A stretch of DNA of 64,000 bases from Clostridiales bacterium (lineage in GTDB: Bacteria > Bacillota > Clostridia > Oscillospirales > Oscillospiraceae), in assembly GCA_022787565.1 (NCBI GenBank), contig JALFVN010000040.1:1-64000 (forward strand). The letters are read 5' to 3'. The notes beneath the pieces are model-generated. The model was not told where the DNA came from. It did not search any database and saw only the letters and a list, made by a program, of their open reading frames with translations. How positions within the stretch are numbered: position 1 is the first letter of the stretch; each line of letters starts with the position of its first letter. Of this stretch, positions 57,373 to 64,000 are shown one piece after another. The position numbers were made by a program, and so were the translations under genes.

Positions 57373-58506
57373 TTAAAGAAAAGGCTCAGACCACGTAGAT
57401 CGAATATGCCCATCTTCCGCTGTTGTTATGTTTTTCAAATAGCAATTGTATTCTTCTGCGGAAGTCCAGTACCCAAATGAGCAGGTCACGAAGACATCAT
57501 TAAGGAATAGGTTCGGAAAGTCTTTAACTGTATTTGCCGGCATGCAGAAGATCTTGCTGTTATCAAATCTCTCCGCTCTGCATGCGCGATTTAAAAGAAA
57601 ATCGGTTATGCTTAGCTTCAATTCTTTATCTGTGAATGAGAGAATGCGGATTCCCATATCTGTATAGCAGGAAACTGCCCTAAAATAATTATTGGCGTTC
57701 AAGTCTGCAAGACCACGGACGGTGGTGTGTTCCGGCCCAAGACTGGGACCCGCCTCTGTTGAATCCCAGCCGGAACTGGTTTCCGAAAAAGAAAGAAAGG
57801 GGAGGGGAGGAAGGGTTGCGCAGCAAATTGTTTCGGCCACTTCGTCAGCAAAAGCAGACCAGCCTGTACTGTCATCGTTTTTTTCTATATGGACGACAGA
57901 AAGACTTATTATTGTCAAACCAGTTTGCCCACCAAAGTAGAAATGATGCGGATATATCTTATCTTCAAGCTGTTTGTTTGAAAGATAGGGTGGTTGGTAT
58001 CCGATGCGGTGTTCTAAAAACTCCTGCAATACACCGCTCAGTTTTTCTACCATGTCCTGTTTATATAAATTCTTCTGCGGAGACTGGGAAATGAAATCCT
58101 TGAAAAAATCTATACACCCCGTTACACCAAAGGCGAATACTTTCGCAGTAATTTTCGCAGAAAAAAGGTCGGATTGAAAAGACAGCGGCAAACTCATGAA
58201 ATCGGAAAACCGAAAAAAGTAAAGTTGGAGTTCGGGCAGCTCATTCGACGAAGGGTCTCTCCGTAGCTCTGGCAAAGTTTCTTCAGTTAGCCCGTAAGTC
58301 TCTATCTCCCCAGTAATGAAACAGAAAGATTCCACGTACTTTCCATCAGCATACAAAAAGACAAGCTCGTCATCCAACTCAAGCCGAGCGGGAAGCGTTA
58401 TTGGATGCATCCAGAAACAATAATTATTTTCCGGGGTACGCCTCAAAGTAAGCACCTGTTCATTTTTATCAGCTTTGATCGGGTCAGAAGGGTGTTTGAA
58501 CATCAT
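57373..58506 (-). CDS. Unrecognised AT-rich protein
   Basis: A 377-residue soluble protein that I do not recognise with confidence. The N-terminal 130 residues (DELVFLYADGKYVESFCFIT then PELQLYFFRFSDFMSLPLSF) vaguely resemble the SPFH-domain/YdjI-like proteins. The C-terminal half is rich in aromatic residues (FCMPANTVKDFPNLFLNDVF). The start at 58506 is seven bases from GGAGG. Base use is much more AT-rich than its neighbours, and hairpin clusters flank it, so it was probably acquired. It has its own promoter. Confidence 0.6.
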   Translation of the reverse strand: MMFKHPSDPIKADKNEQVLTLRRTPENNYCFWMHPITLPARLELDDELVFLYADGKYVESFCFITGEIETYGLTEETLPELRRDPSSNELPELQLYFFRFSDFMSLPLSFQSDLFSAKITAKVFAFGVTGCIDFFKDFISQSPQKNLYKQDMVEKLSGVLQEFLEHRIGYQPPYLSNKQLEDKIYPHHFYFGGQTGLTIISLSVVHIEKNDDSTGWSAFADEVAETICCATLPPLPFLSFSETSSGWDSTEAGPSLGPEHTTVRGLADLNANNYFRAVSCYTDMGIRILSFTDKELKLSITDFLLNRACRAERFDNSKIFCMPANTVKDFPNLFLNDVFVTCSFGYWTSAEEYNCYLKNITTAEDGHIRSTWSEPFL

Positions 58507-58552
58507 CTTCATCCTCCAGCATATTTGTAAAAATATACAAATCTATTTTACT

Positions 58553-58580
58553 ATTATATAATAAAAGAGCGCGAAGTCAA
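58553..58580 (-). promoter_or_regulatory. Promoter of the unrecognised gene
   Basis: TTGACT (58575-58580) and TATAAT (58553-58558) on the minus strand are 16 bp apart. Confidence 0.7.
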
Positions 58581-58714
58581 GAAGGAAAGAAGAGGGGCCT
58601 TTCTGGGGCTGCAAGGGCAGAAACATGTTGTAAAAAACAAGAAACAAAGCGATCCGCGGCATAAAATCGAGCAGGGACATGAGAGAATGTTTTTGACAAG
58701 CTGCTTTAATTTTT

Positions 58715-58742
58715 CAAGGCATCGGTTTCCACCGATGCCTTG
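58715..58742. terminator. Stem-loop past the GntR-ABC operon
   Basis: CAAGGCATCGG pairs with CCGATGCCTTG around TTTCCA. There is no T-run on the minus strand, so its strength as a terminator is uncertain. Confidence 0.5.
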
Positions 58743-58761
58743 AGCGGGAACGCTTGTTTTT

Positions 58762-59373
58762 TCAGAGACTGCGTTTTTTATAAAACTGTATGGACAGCAG
58801 CCAGGAGGCGGCGAAGAGCAGGACGCTGATGAGGCAGATCAGCAGCGGCGCGGGAACGGAGACCGCTCCGGCCACGGCCAGATCGTTGTAAGGCAGGATA
58901 ACGGCCAGGGCACATATGGCGCCGATCACGATGTAATAGGCGATGCGCGCCCGCTCGCTGCCCAGCTTGTAGATAATGGGCAGCAGCACAGCAGGGCCCG
59001 TCAGCCCCATAGCCAGCAGCATGGACAGAAGCATGAAATACTCGTCCTTCCCCGCCGGCAGAAGCCGTATTCCCTGGGCCACGGCGGAGATCAGCAGAAT
59101 GGCAAGCCCGGACAGCAGCACAAAAACATACTTTGCCGACACTACCTGCACCCGGGTGAAGGGCATGGCGGCGCAGTACCGGTCCCAGTGAAACTTCTCG
59201 TCGTAGGACAGCAGGGACATGGGCAGCATGGCGGTGATGACCATGGGGTACATGATGAGAAACATGTTTCCGTTAGCCCAGACGGAGACAAGAAGAAAAA
59301 TGAGTACCATGGCGGCGAAAACCCGCATATAGCTTTTGGCCATGTAAAATTCCTTCAGTAACAGCGCTTTCAT
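58762..59373 (-). CDS. ABC-2 permease of the YtrA-type operon
   Basis: A 203-residue membrane protein with six helices: MKALLLKEFYMAKSYMRVFA at the start and IQFYKKRSL at the end. It matches the ABC-2 permease group found in GntR-regulated operons. It lies 3 bp after the ATPase gene and probably forms a small exporter with it, perhaps for a bacteriocin or lipid-II-binding antibiotic as in the Bacillus Ytr system. Confidence 0.82.
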   Translation of the reverse strand: MKALLLKEFYMAKSYMRVFAAMVLIFLLVSVWANGNMFLIMYPMVITAMLPMSLLSYDEKFHWDRYCAAMPFTRVQVVSAKYVFVLLSGLAILLISAVAQGIRLLPAGKDEYFMLLSMLLAMGLTGPAVLLPIIYKLGSERARIAYYIVIGAICALAVILPYNDLAVAGAVSVPAPLLICLISVLLFAASWLLSIQFYKKRSL

Positions 59374-59376
59374 CGT

Positions 59377-60216
59377 TCAGGCCTCCTTTACCATGAATAC
59401 GAACAGCTCTTCAATGCTGATGGGACTGATGTTTCCGCCGGCCGGCGCCGCGTCCCGCCGCACAATGGCAGTGACGCCGTAGGGGTTTTCTTTTTTGCCC
59501 TTGATCGCCTCTTTGGGCAGGGCGTTCAGCTCCGCCGCCGTGCAGCGGAGGATGCAGTACTCCGAAAGGAGCAGATCCTTCTCCTCAAACAGCAGCAGCT
59601 GCCCCTTATGGAGAAAGGCGATATAGTCGCAGAGCTTTTCCAGATCGCTGACGATATGGGAGGAGATGAGGATGGAATGGCTCTCATCCCGGGTGAATTC
59701 GGAGAAGAGCTCCACCACCTCGTCCCGAACTACCGGATCAAGTCCGCTGGTGGGCTCGTCGAGAATGAGCAGCTTCGGCTTGTGCGACAGCGCGGCCGCA
59801 ATGCCAAGCTTCATCTTCATCCCCCGGGAAAAGTCCTTGAACGGCTTTCCCTCCGGCAGATCAAAGCGGCGGATATACGTTTTGAAGGCTGCCTCGTCCC
59901 AGTTCTTATAGGTCAGGCGCATTACATTGTTTACCTGCCGTGTGTTGAAGCATCCGGGAAAGCCTACCTCATCCAGTACAACCCCTGTCTCCTCGCGGGT
60001 GAGCATCACGCCCTCCCCGTCGCCCCTGCCCAGAATCCGGATGCTGCCCCCGTCCCGCTGCAGCATATCCAGAATCAGGCGGATGGTGGTGGTCTTTCCG
60101 GCTCCGTTTTCCCCGATCAGGCCTACAATGCAGCCCTGGGGCAGACTCAGATCCAGCGGGCCAAGGGAAAAGCCCGGATAGCTTTTTCTCAGTTGTCTGA
60201 TTTCAATCGCGTTCAT
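59377..60216 (-). CDS. ABC ATP-binding protein (YtrB-like)
   Basis: A 279-residue ATPase: Walker A GENGAGKTTT (about 35-44), a signature region reading DFSRGMKMKLGIAAAL (an atypical FSRGM form) and Walker B LLILDEPTSGLD. Its stop lies 3 bp before the permease, and its start overlaps the GntR gene by 4 bp. The roughly 60-residue C-terminal extension is usual for exporters of the YtrB/CcmA kind. Confidence 0.9.
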   Translation of the reverse strand: MNAIEIRQLRKSYPGFSLGPLDLSLPQGCIVGLIGENGAGKTTTIRLILDMLQRDGGSIRILGRGDGEGVMLTREETGVVLDEVGFPGCFNTRQVNNVMRLTYKNWDEAAFKTYIRRFDLPEGKPFKDFSRGMKMKLGIAAALSHKPKLLILDEPTSGLDPVVRDEVVELFSEFTRDESHSILISSHIVSDLEKLCDYIAFLHKGQLLLFEEKDLLLSEYCILRCTAAELNALPKEAIKGKKENPYGVTAIVRRDAAPAGGNISPISIEELFVFMVKEA

Positions 60217-60590
60217 GTTGTTTCCTCCTCAATAACGCTGAACATTTCCAGTATTTCCTCCCGGCTGAGCCCGCAGGCAACGGCGAGAGACCGGATCTCC
60301 TGCAAATGGGCCTCGATCTGCCGCAGATTTTCCTCCCGCAGCAGCTCCGTATTTTTTGCCGCCACAAAGGAACCCTTGCCGGCCACGGTATAGATAAAGC
60401 CTTCCCGCTCCAGCTCGTCGTAAGCCCGGCGGGTGGTGATCACGCTGATCCCCAGGTCTTTGGCCAGATTTCGTATCGAGGGGAGAAGCTGATCCTCACT
60501 GAGCGCGCCGCTGATGATATGGCTTTTGATCTGGTTGTAGATCTGATCGTAAATGGGCAGCCCGCTTTTGTTGTCGATAAAGATATTCAT
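60213..60590 (-). CDS. GntR/YtrA-type regulator
   Basis: A 125-residue regulator: winged helix-turn-helix GntR domain (about 10-75, LPIYDQIYNQIKSHIISGAL, LPSIRNLAKDLGISVITTRR) and a short YtrA-type helical tail. It is first in the operon with the ATPase and permease. GTATATAC-type palindromes cover its promoter, as expected for an autoregulated YtrA repressor that responds to envelope stress. Confidence 0.9.
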   Translation of the reverse strand: MNIFIDNKSGLPIYDQIYNQIKSHIISGALSEDQLLPSIRNLAKDLGISVITTRRAYDELEREGFIYTVAGKGSFVAAKNTELLREENLRQIEAHLQEIRSLAVACGLSREEILEMFSVIEEETT

Positions 60591-60612
60591 GTCCCACCTC
60601 GTGCAAAGTGTA

Positions 60613-60648
60613 TATGTACAGTATATACAGTATATACAGAGCTGTCAA
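60613..60648 (-). promoter_or_regulatory. Promoter and operator of the ytrA-like operon
   Basis: TTGACA (60643-60648) and TATACT (60620-60625) on the minus strand are 17 bp apart. GTATATACAGTATATAC (60621-60637), a perfect palindrome, overlaps both the -10 box and the spacer. Confidence 0.82.
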
Positions 60649-60671
60649 GGGGGAAATCAAAATAATTTTGA

Positions 60672-60700
60672 TTGTCAATAGCCGGGAAATGAGGTATAAT
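60672..60700 (+). promoter_or_regulatory. Promoter of the SAM hydroxide adenosyltransferase gene
   Basis: TTGTCA (60672-60677) and TATAAT (60695-60700) are 17 bp apart, 27 bp before the start. Confidence 0.8.
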
Positions 60701-60726
60701 CAACAATCAGGAAAGAGGTGTTTTTG

Positions 60727-61569
60727 TTGAAGCCGCTGATTTTTCAGACAGATTTCGGCGTGCAGGACGGCGCGGTCAGCGCCATGTACGGCGTGGCCTA
60801 CACCACCTGCCCCGAGCTGCGGGTATTTGACCTTACCCATGAGATAGAGCCTTATAATATCTGGGACGCCAGCTACCGGCTGATCCAGGCGGTTGCCTAC
60901 TGGCCGGAGGGGACGGTGTTTGTCTCCGTGGTGGATCCGGGCGTAGGCTCCACACGGCGCAGTATTGTGGCAAAGACCCGGAGCGGGCAGTACATCGTCA
61001 CCCCCGACAACGGAACCTTGACCCATCTGAAACGTATGGTGGGCATCAGCGAGGCCCGCATCATCGATGAAACGGTAAACCGCCGCTCCGGCTCCGAGGA
61101 ATCCTATACCTTCCATGGCAGAGATGTGTACGCCTTTACCGGGGCGAGGCTTGCCGCGGGGATCATCAGCTTCCGGCAGGTAGGCCCGGAAGTGGATCCG
61201 GAAAGCATTGTTGAACTGCCGGTAGTTGCGCCCTCCCTTAACGGGGAGCAGGTCTGCGGTACGGTGGACGTGCTGGATGTGCGTTTCGGCAGTCTCTGGA
61301 CCAATATCCCCAAGGAGATGTTCAAAAAGCTGGGCTTCCGGGTGGGAGACAGGGTGGAGGTCACCATTGAAAACGATACCCGCGTGCTTTACCGCAATAT
61401 CATGACCTATGCTCACTCTTTCGCGGAGGTGCGTGTGGGCGAGCCGCTGGTGTATATCAATTCCCTTGACTGCATGGCGGTCGCCATTAACCAGGGCAGT
61501 TTTGCCCGGGCCTATAATATCGGCACCGGAAACAGCTGGAAGATCAGCATCAGCCCGGTCAAATGGTAG
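60727..61569 (+). CDS. SAM hydroxide adenosyltransferase (DUF62 family)
   Basis: A 280-residue enzyme that uses water to split S-adenosylmethionine into adenosine and methionine; it is related to chlorinase and fluorinase. Family stretches are LIFQTDFGVQDGAVSAMYGV, VFVSVVDPGVGSTRRSIVAK and YIVTPDNGTLTHL; the aspartates in TDFG and DPGVG hold SAM. I chose TTG at 60727, with AAAGAGGTG six bases before it; the GTG at 60718 lies in the ribosome site. It precedes the ECF transporter genes, so its product may be linked to that import system. Confidence 0.87.
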   Translation: MKPLIFQTDFGVQDGAVSAMYGVAYTTCPELRVFDLTHEIEPYNIWDASYRLIQAVAYWPEGTVFVSVVDPGVGSTRRSIVAKTRSGQYIVTPDNGTLTHLKRMVGISEARIIDETVNRRSGSEESYTFHGRDVYAFTGARLAAGIISFRQVGPEVDPESIVELPVVAPSLNGEQVCGTVDVLDVRFGSLWTNIPKEMFKKLGFRVGDRVEVTIENDTRVLYRNIMTYAHSFAEVRVGEPLVYINSLDCMAVAINQGSFARAYNIGTGNSWKISISPVKW

Positions 61570-61635
61570 ATTCTGTTGTTTTTCCGGCGCGCAGCGCCTG
61601 AAAATAGATTTTTCAAGAGAGAAGGAGTAGAAAGA

Positions 61636-62187
61636 ATGAAAAATTCTCCCGTAAAGACCATCGTCGCCATCGGCGTTGGCGCGGCTCTGTTCTTTGTGCT
61701 GGGCCGTTTCGTATCCATCCCCAGCCCTGTCCCCAACACCAATATTGCTACCCAGTACGGCCTGCTGGCCTTCATGGCTGTGATGTTCGGCCCTGTGGCC
61801 GGTGCGCTCATCGGCCTGATCGGCCATGCCCTTATCGACTTCAGCTACGGCTGGGGCATCTGGTGGAGCTGGGTCATTGCCTCCGGCGTTTTCGGTCTGC
61901 TGGTGGGCCTGGTTTCCAAGCGGGTCAAGGTCGCTGAGGGCGAGTTCGGCAAGAAGGATATTCTGGTGTTCAACCTGGCCCAGATCGTCGCCCATGTTAT
62001 CGCATGGATCGTGGTCGCCCCCGTTCTGGATATCCTGATGTATGCCGAGCCTGTCAACAAGGTGTTCCTGCAGGGCGCAGTAGGCGGCGCATCCAACATT
62101 GTCACCACCGCCATTATCGGCACGCTGCTCTGCGTGGCCTACGCAGCCACCAAGCCCAAAAAGGGCAGTCTGAAGGAAGAGCAGTAA
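61636..62187 (+). CDS. UPF0397-type ECF transporter S component
   Basis: A 183-residue membrane protein with five to six helices. The start KTIVAIGVGAALFFVLGRFV and SIPSPVPNTNIATQYGLLAF match the UPF0397 family, the substrate-binding part of group I ECF importers. GAAGGAG precedes the ATG. The duplicated ATPase follows 120 bp downstream. The substrate is not known; thiamine precursors or a nucleoside are possible. Confidence 0.85.
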   Translation: MKNSPVKTIVAIGVGAALFFVLGRFVSIPSPVPNTNIATQYGLLAFMAVMFGPVAGALIGLIGHALIDFSYGWGIWWSWVIASGVFGLLVGLVSKRVKVAEGEFGKKDILVFNLAQIVAHVIAWIVVAPVLDILMYAEPVNKVFLQGAVGGASNIVTTAIIGTLLCVAYAATKPKKGSLKEEQ

Positions 62188-62205
62188 TTCAGCGCAGCCA
62201 TTGCA

Positions 62206-62284
62206 AATACGGCGGGATTTTCTCCCGCCGTATTTGGGTATATGGGAAAGCCCGGACTTCAGAGGCGGCCTTTCCCATATACCC
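62206..62284 (+). promoter_or_regulatory. Two hairpins between the S component and the ECF ATPase
   Basis: AAATACGGCGGGA pairs with TCCCGCCGTATTT (62206-62235). Then GGGTATATGGGAAAG (62236-62250) pairs perfectly with CTTTCCCATATACCC (62270-62284). They lack strong T-runs and may tune expression or mRNA stability between the two genes. Confidence 0.6.
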
Positions 62285-62309
62285 GAACTGTATTATAGGA
62301 GGTGACGGC

Positions 62310-64000
62310 GTGAACGAGCCTGTACTGGAATTTAAAAATTTCGGCTTTCAGTATAATGCCCAGTCCAAGCCTACGCTGTATGACATCAATCTGACGGTCC
62401 GCAAGGGGGAGAAGCTGCTGATTGCAGGGCCTTCCGGCTGCGGCAAGTCCACTCTGGCCCACTGTATAAACGGCCTTATCCCTTTTTCCTATAGAGGTGA
62501 GATCAGCGGCAGTCTGAAGCTTTTCGGCAAGGAGACAAAGGAGCAGAGCATTTTTGATATCTCCCGCCATGTGGGCACTGTGCTTCAGGATTCCGACGGG
62601 CAGTTTATCGGCCTGACGGTGGCGGAGGACATTGCCTTTGCTCTGGAAAACGACTGTGTGGGAGAGCCGGAGCTGCATCAGCGGGTGAAGCAGGCAGCGG
62701 AACTGGTGGATATTGAAAGCCATCTTCTCCACGCGCCCAATGAGCTGTCCGGCGGGCAGAAGCAGAGAGTATCCCTCGCCGGCGTCATGGTGGACGATGT
62801 GGACATTCTGCTGTTTGACGAGCCGCTGGCAAACCTTGACCCCGCCACCGGCAAACAGGCTATCGAGCTGATCGACGAGATCCAGAAAAAGACCGGCGCC
62901 GCAGTGATCATCATCGAACACCGGCTTGAAGACGTACTGCACCGCAATGTGGACCGTGTGGTCCTTATGCAGGCGGGCAGGATCATTGCCGATACCACCC
63001 CGGCACAGCTGCTGAGCCAGAATTACCTCAGCGATAACGGGATCAGAGAGCCGCTGTACATCACCGCACTGAAATATGCCGGTGTGGAGATCAGACCGGA
63101 AATGCACCCCGAGAGCATAGGGACGGTGGAGCTCACGGAACAGACAAAGGAAAAGGTCCGGGCCTGGTTTCATGCCGCCCCGCCTGCCGCGCCTGACCCG
63201 GAGCGGGAGACCCTGCTGGAGGCGAAGGATCTGCGCTTTGCCTATGCAAACGGCCATACCGCACTGCAGCAGGTGTCCGTGTCGGTGAAAAAAGGAGAGC
63301 TTATCGCCATTGTGGGCACCAACGGCGCGGGAAAATCCACCTTTTCCAAGGTGGTCTGCGGCTTTGAACACCAGCAGGAGGGCACGCTCCGTTTTGACGG
63401 CACGGATCTGATGACGCTGTCCATCAAGGAGCGGGCCGACCATATCGGCTATGTGATGCAAAACCCAAATCAGATGATCTCCAAGACCATGATTTTTGAC
63501 GAGGTGGCGCTGGGCCTGCGTACCCGGGGCGTCCCGGAGGAAGAAGTCACCCCCCGGGTGGAGGAGACGCTGAAGATCTGCGGATTGTGGCCTTTTCGCA
63601 AATGGCCGGTATCGGCTCTGAGCTTCGGACAGAAAAAGCGGGTGACCATCGCCTCCATTCTGGTATTGGAGCCGGAGATGATCATTCTGGACGAGCCCAC
63701 TGCCGGACAGGATTACCGCCATTACACCGATATTATGACCTTCCTGGAGGAGCTGAACGGCAGGGGCATAACCGTGGTAATGATCACCCACGATATGCAC
63801 CTGATGCTGGAGTACGCCCACCGGGCTGTGGTGTTTTCCCAGGGCCGGGTGATCGCGGACGACAGCTCCGCCGCCATCCTGACCGACCCGGACGTCATCA
63901 GCCGGGCCAATTTGAAGGAAACTTCCCTCTATGAGCTGGCTCTCCGCTGCGGGATCGGGGATGCCAGGGCATTTGTGCAGCGCTTTATTGATTATGAGCG
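62310..64000 (+). CDS. Duplicated ECF transporter ATPase, cut by the window end
   Basis: The first 563 codons of a fused double ATPase that energises ECF import. The first module has Walker A GPSGCGKST (about 38-46), signature LSGGQKQRVSLA and Walker B ILLFDEPLANLD. The second has Walker A GTNGAGKST (about 337-345), LSFGQKKRVTIA and MIILDEPTAGQD with the switch in VVMITHDMH. AGGAGGTG precedes the GTG start. It continues past the right edge; an EcfT permease probably follows. The ATPase pair is of the YkoD/EcfA1A2-fused type. Confidence 0.93.
   Translation, partial: MNEPVLEFKNFGFQYNAQSKPTLYDINLTVRKGEKLLIAGPSGCGKSTLAHCINGLIPFSYRGEISGSLKLFGKETKEQSIFDISRHVGTVLQDSDGQFIGLTVAEDIAFALENDCVGEPELHQRVKQAAELVDIESHLLHAPNELSGGQKQRVSLAGVMVDDVDILLFDEPLANLDPATGKQAIELIDEIQKKTGAAVIIIEHRLEDVLHRNVDRVVLMQAGRIIADTTPAQLLSQNYLSDNGIREPLYITALKYAGVEIRPEMHPESIGTVELTEQTKEKVRAWFHAAPPAAPDPERETLLEAKDLRFAYANGHTALQQVSVSVKKGELIAIVGTNGAGKSTFSKVVCGFEHQQEGTLRFDGTDLMTLSIKERADHIGYVMQNPNQMISKTMIFDEVALGLRTRGVPEEEVTPRVEETLKICGLWPFRKWPVSALSFGQKKRVTIASILVLEPEMIILDEPTAGQDYRHYTDIMTFLEELNGRGITVVMITHDMHLMLEYAHRAVVFSQGRVIADDSSAAILTDPDVISRANLKETSLYELALRCGIGDARAFVQRFIDYE

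Noticed and set aside
62259..63821. A 520-residue minus-strand frame over the ECF ATPase
   Set aside because: It is the shadow of a clear plus-strand double ATPase with intact Walker and signature motifs.
1..64000. CRISPR array
   Set aside because: No regularly spaced direct repeats with unique spacers and no cas genes were seen; the repeats present are palindromic and irregular.

Overview
The window looks like chromosome from an anaerobic, endospore-forming, low-rRNA-context member of the Clostridia, most likely the Oscillospiraceae. This rests on gene content: Spo0A, a SleB-type cell wall hydrolase, RNase Y, ThiT and QueT ECF-type vitamin importers, an EFR1-type ferredoxin, a small 2[4Fe-4S] ferredoxin, and the order rpmH-rnpA-yidD-yidC-jag. 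Host genes look GC-rich. Several segments (about 46.0-47.4, 47.6-50.2 and 57.4-58.5 kb) look clearly more AT-rich. No rRNA, CRISPR array or intact tRNA gene was seen.

Layout. 1-1 kb is the right end of an integrative element whose body lies left of the window. It ends in the 3' part of a tRNA-Ser(CGA) gene, cut at the anticodon loop. 1.2-5 kb holds an RNA methyltransferase, an ATP-grasp/esterase cluster and a gene remnant. 5.4-17.3 kb holds a MATE exporter, a TetR-controlled ABC-2 exporter, a KaiC-like/PEP-synthase-like protein, a MarR-controlled heterodimeric ABC exporter and a TIM-barrel/Nudix fusion. 17.3-23.6 kb carries acpP, the jag-yidC-yidD-rnpA-rpmH block, riboswitch-controlled thiT, and queH-queT-galU. 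23.7-31.9 kb has dCMP deaminase, ferredoxins, a drug/metabolite transporter, a tRNA methyltransferase-like protein, a ClpC-like unfoldase lacking the middle domain, and rny. 32-35.7 kb has two ECF sigma factors, each overlapping the gene for a membrane-anchored partner. 35.9-42 kb has a cobalamin-riboswitch importer cluster, an Lgt-like protein, a phosphodiester glycosidase, a serine hydrolase and pgsA. 42-47.5 kb has three small XRE regulators with partner genes, a spore-cortex-type hydrolase and sn-glycerol-1-phosphate dehydrogenase. 51.3-57 kb has a barnase-like lipoprotein, another lipoprotein and a MacB-like ABC system. 58.8-64 kb has a YtrA-like GntR/ABC operon, a SAM hydroxide adenosyltransferase and the start of an ECF importer.

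The most unusual region is 47.5-51 kb. A small AT-rich element sits at the 3' end of spo0A. A 106-bp stretch of the spo0A coding end occurs twice, 2,709 bp apart. One copy completes the working spo0A gene (50228-51028); the other (47519-47629) is a displaced tail with its own in-frame stop. Between them lie a tyrosine recombinase, DUF3892-like and DUF2188-like genes, a ribbon-helix-helix protein and a promoter-stem-terminator unit of about 100 nt that looks like a small RNA. I read this as a site-specific element that uses the end of the sporulation master regulator gene as its attachment site and restores the reading frame on insertion.

The host sequence also carries several families of dispersed palindromic repeats between genes (2.0, 32.0, 35.7 and 45.6-45.9 kb) and two identical terminators that bracket an XRE/SHOCT gene cassette (46.0-47.4 kb).
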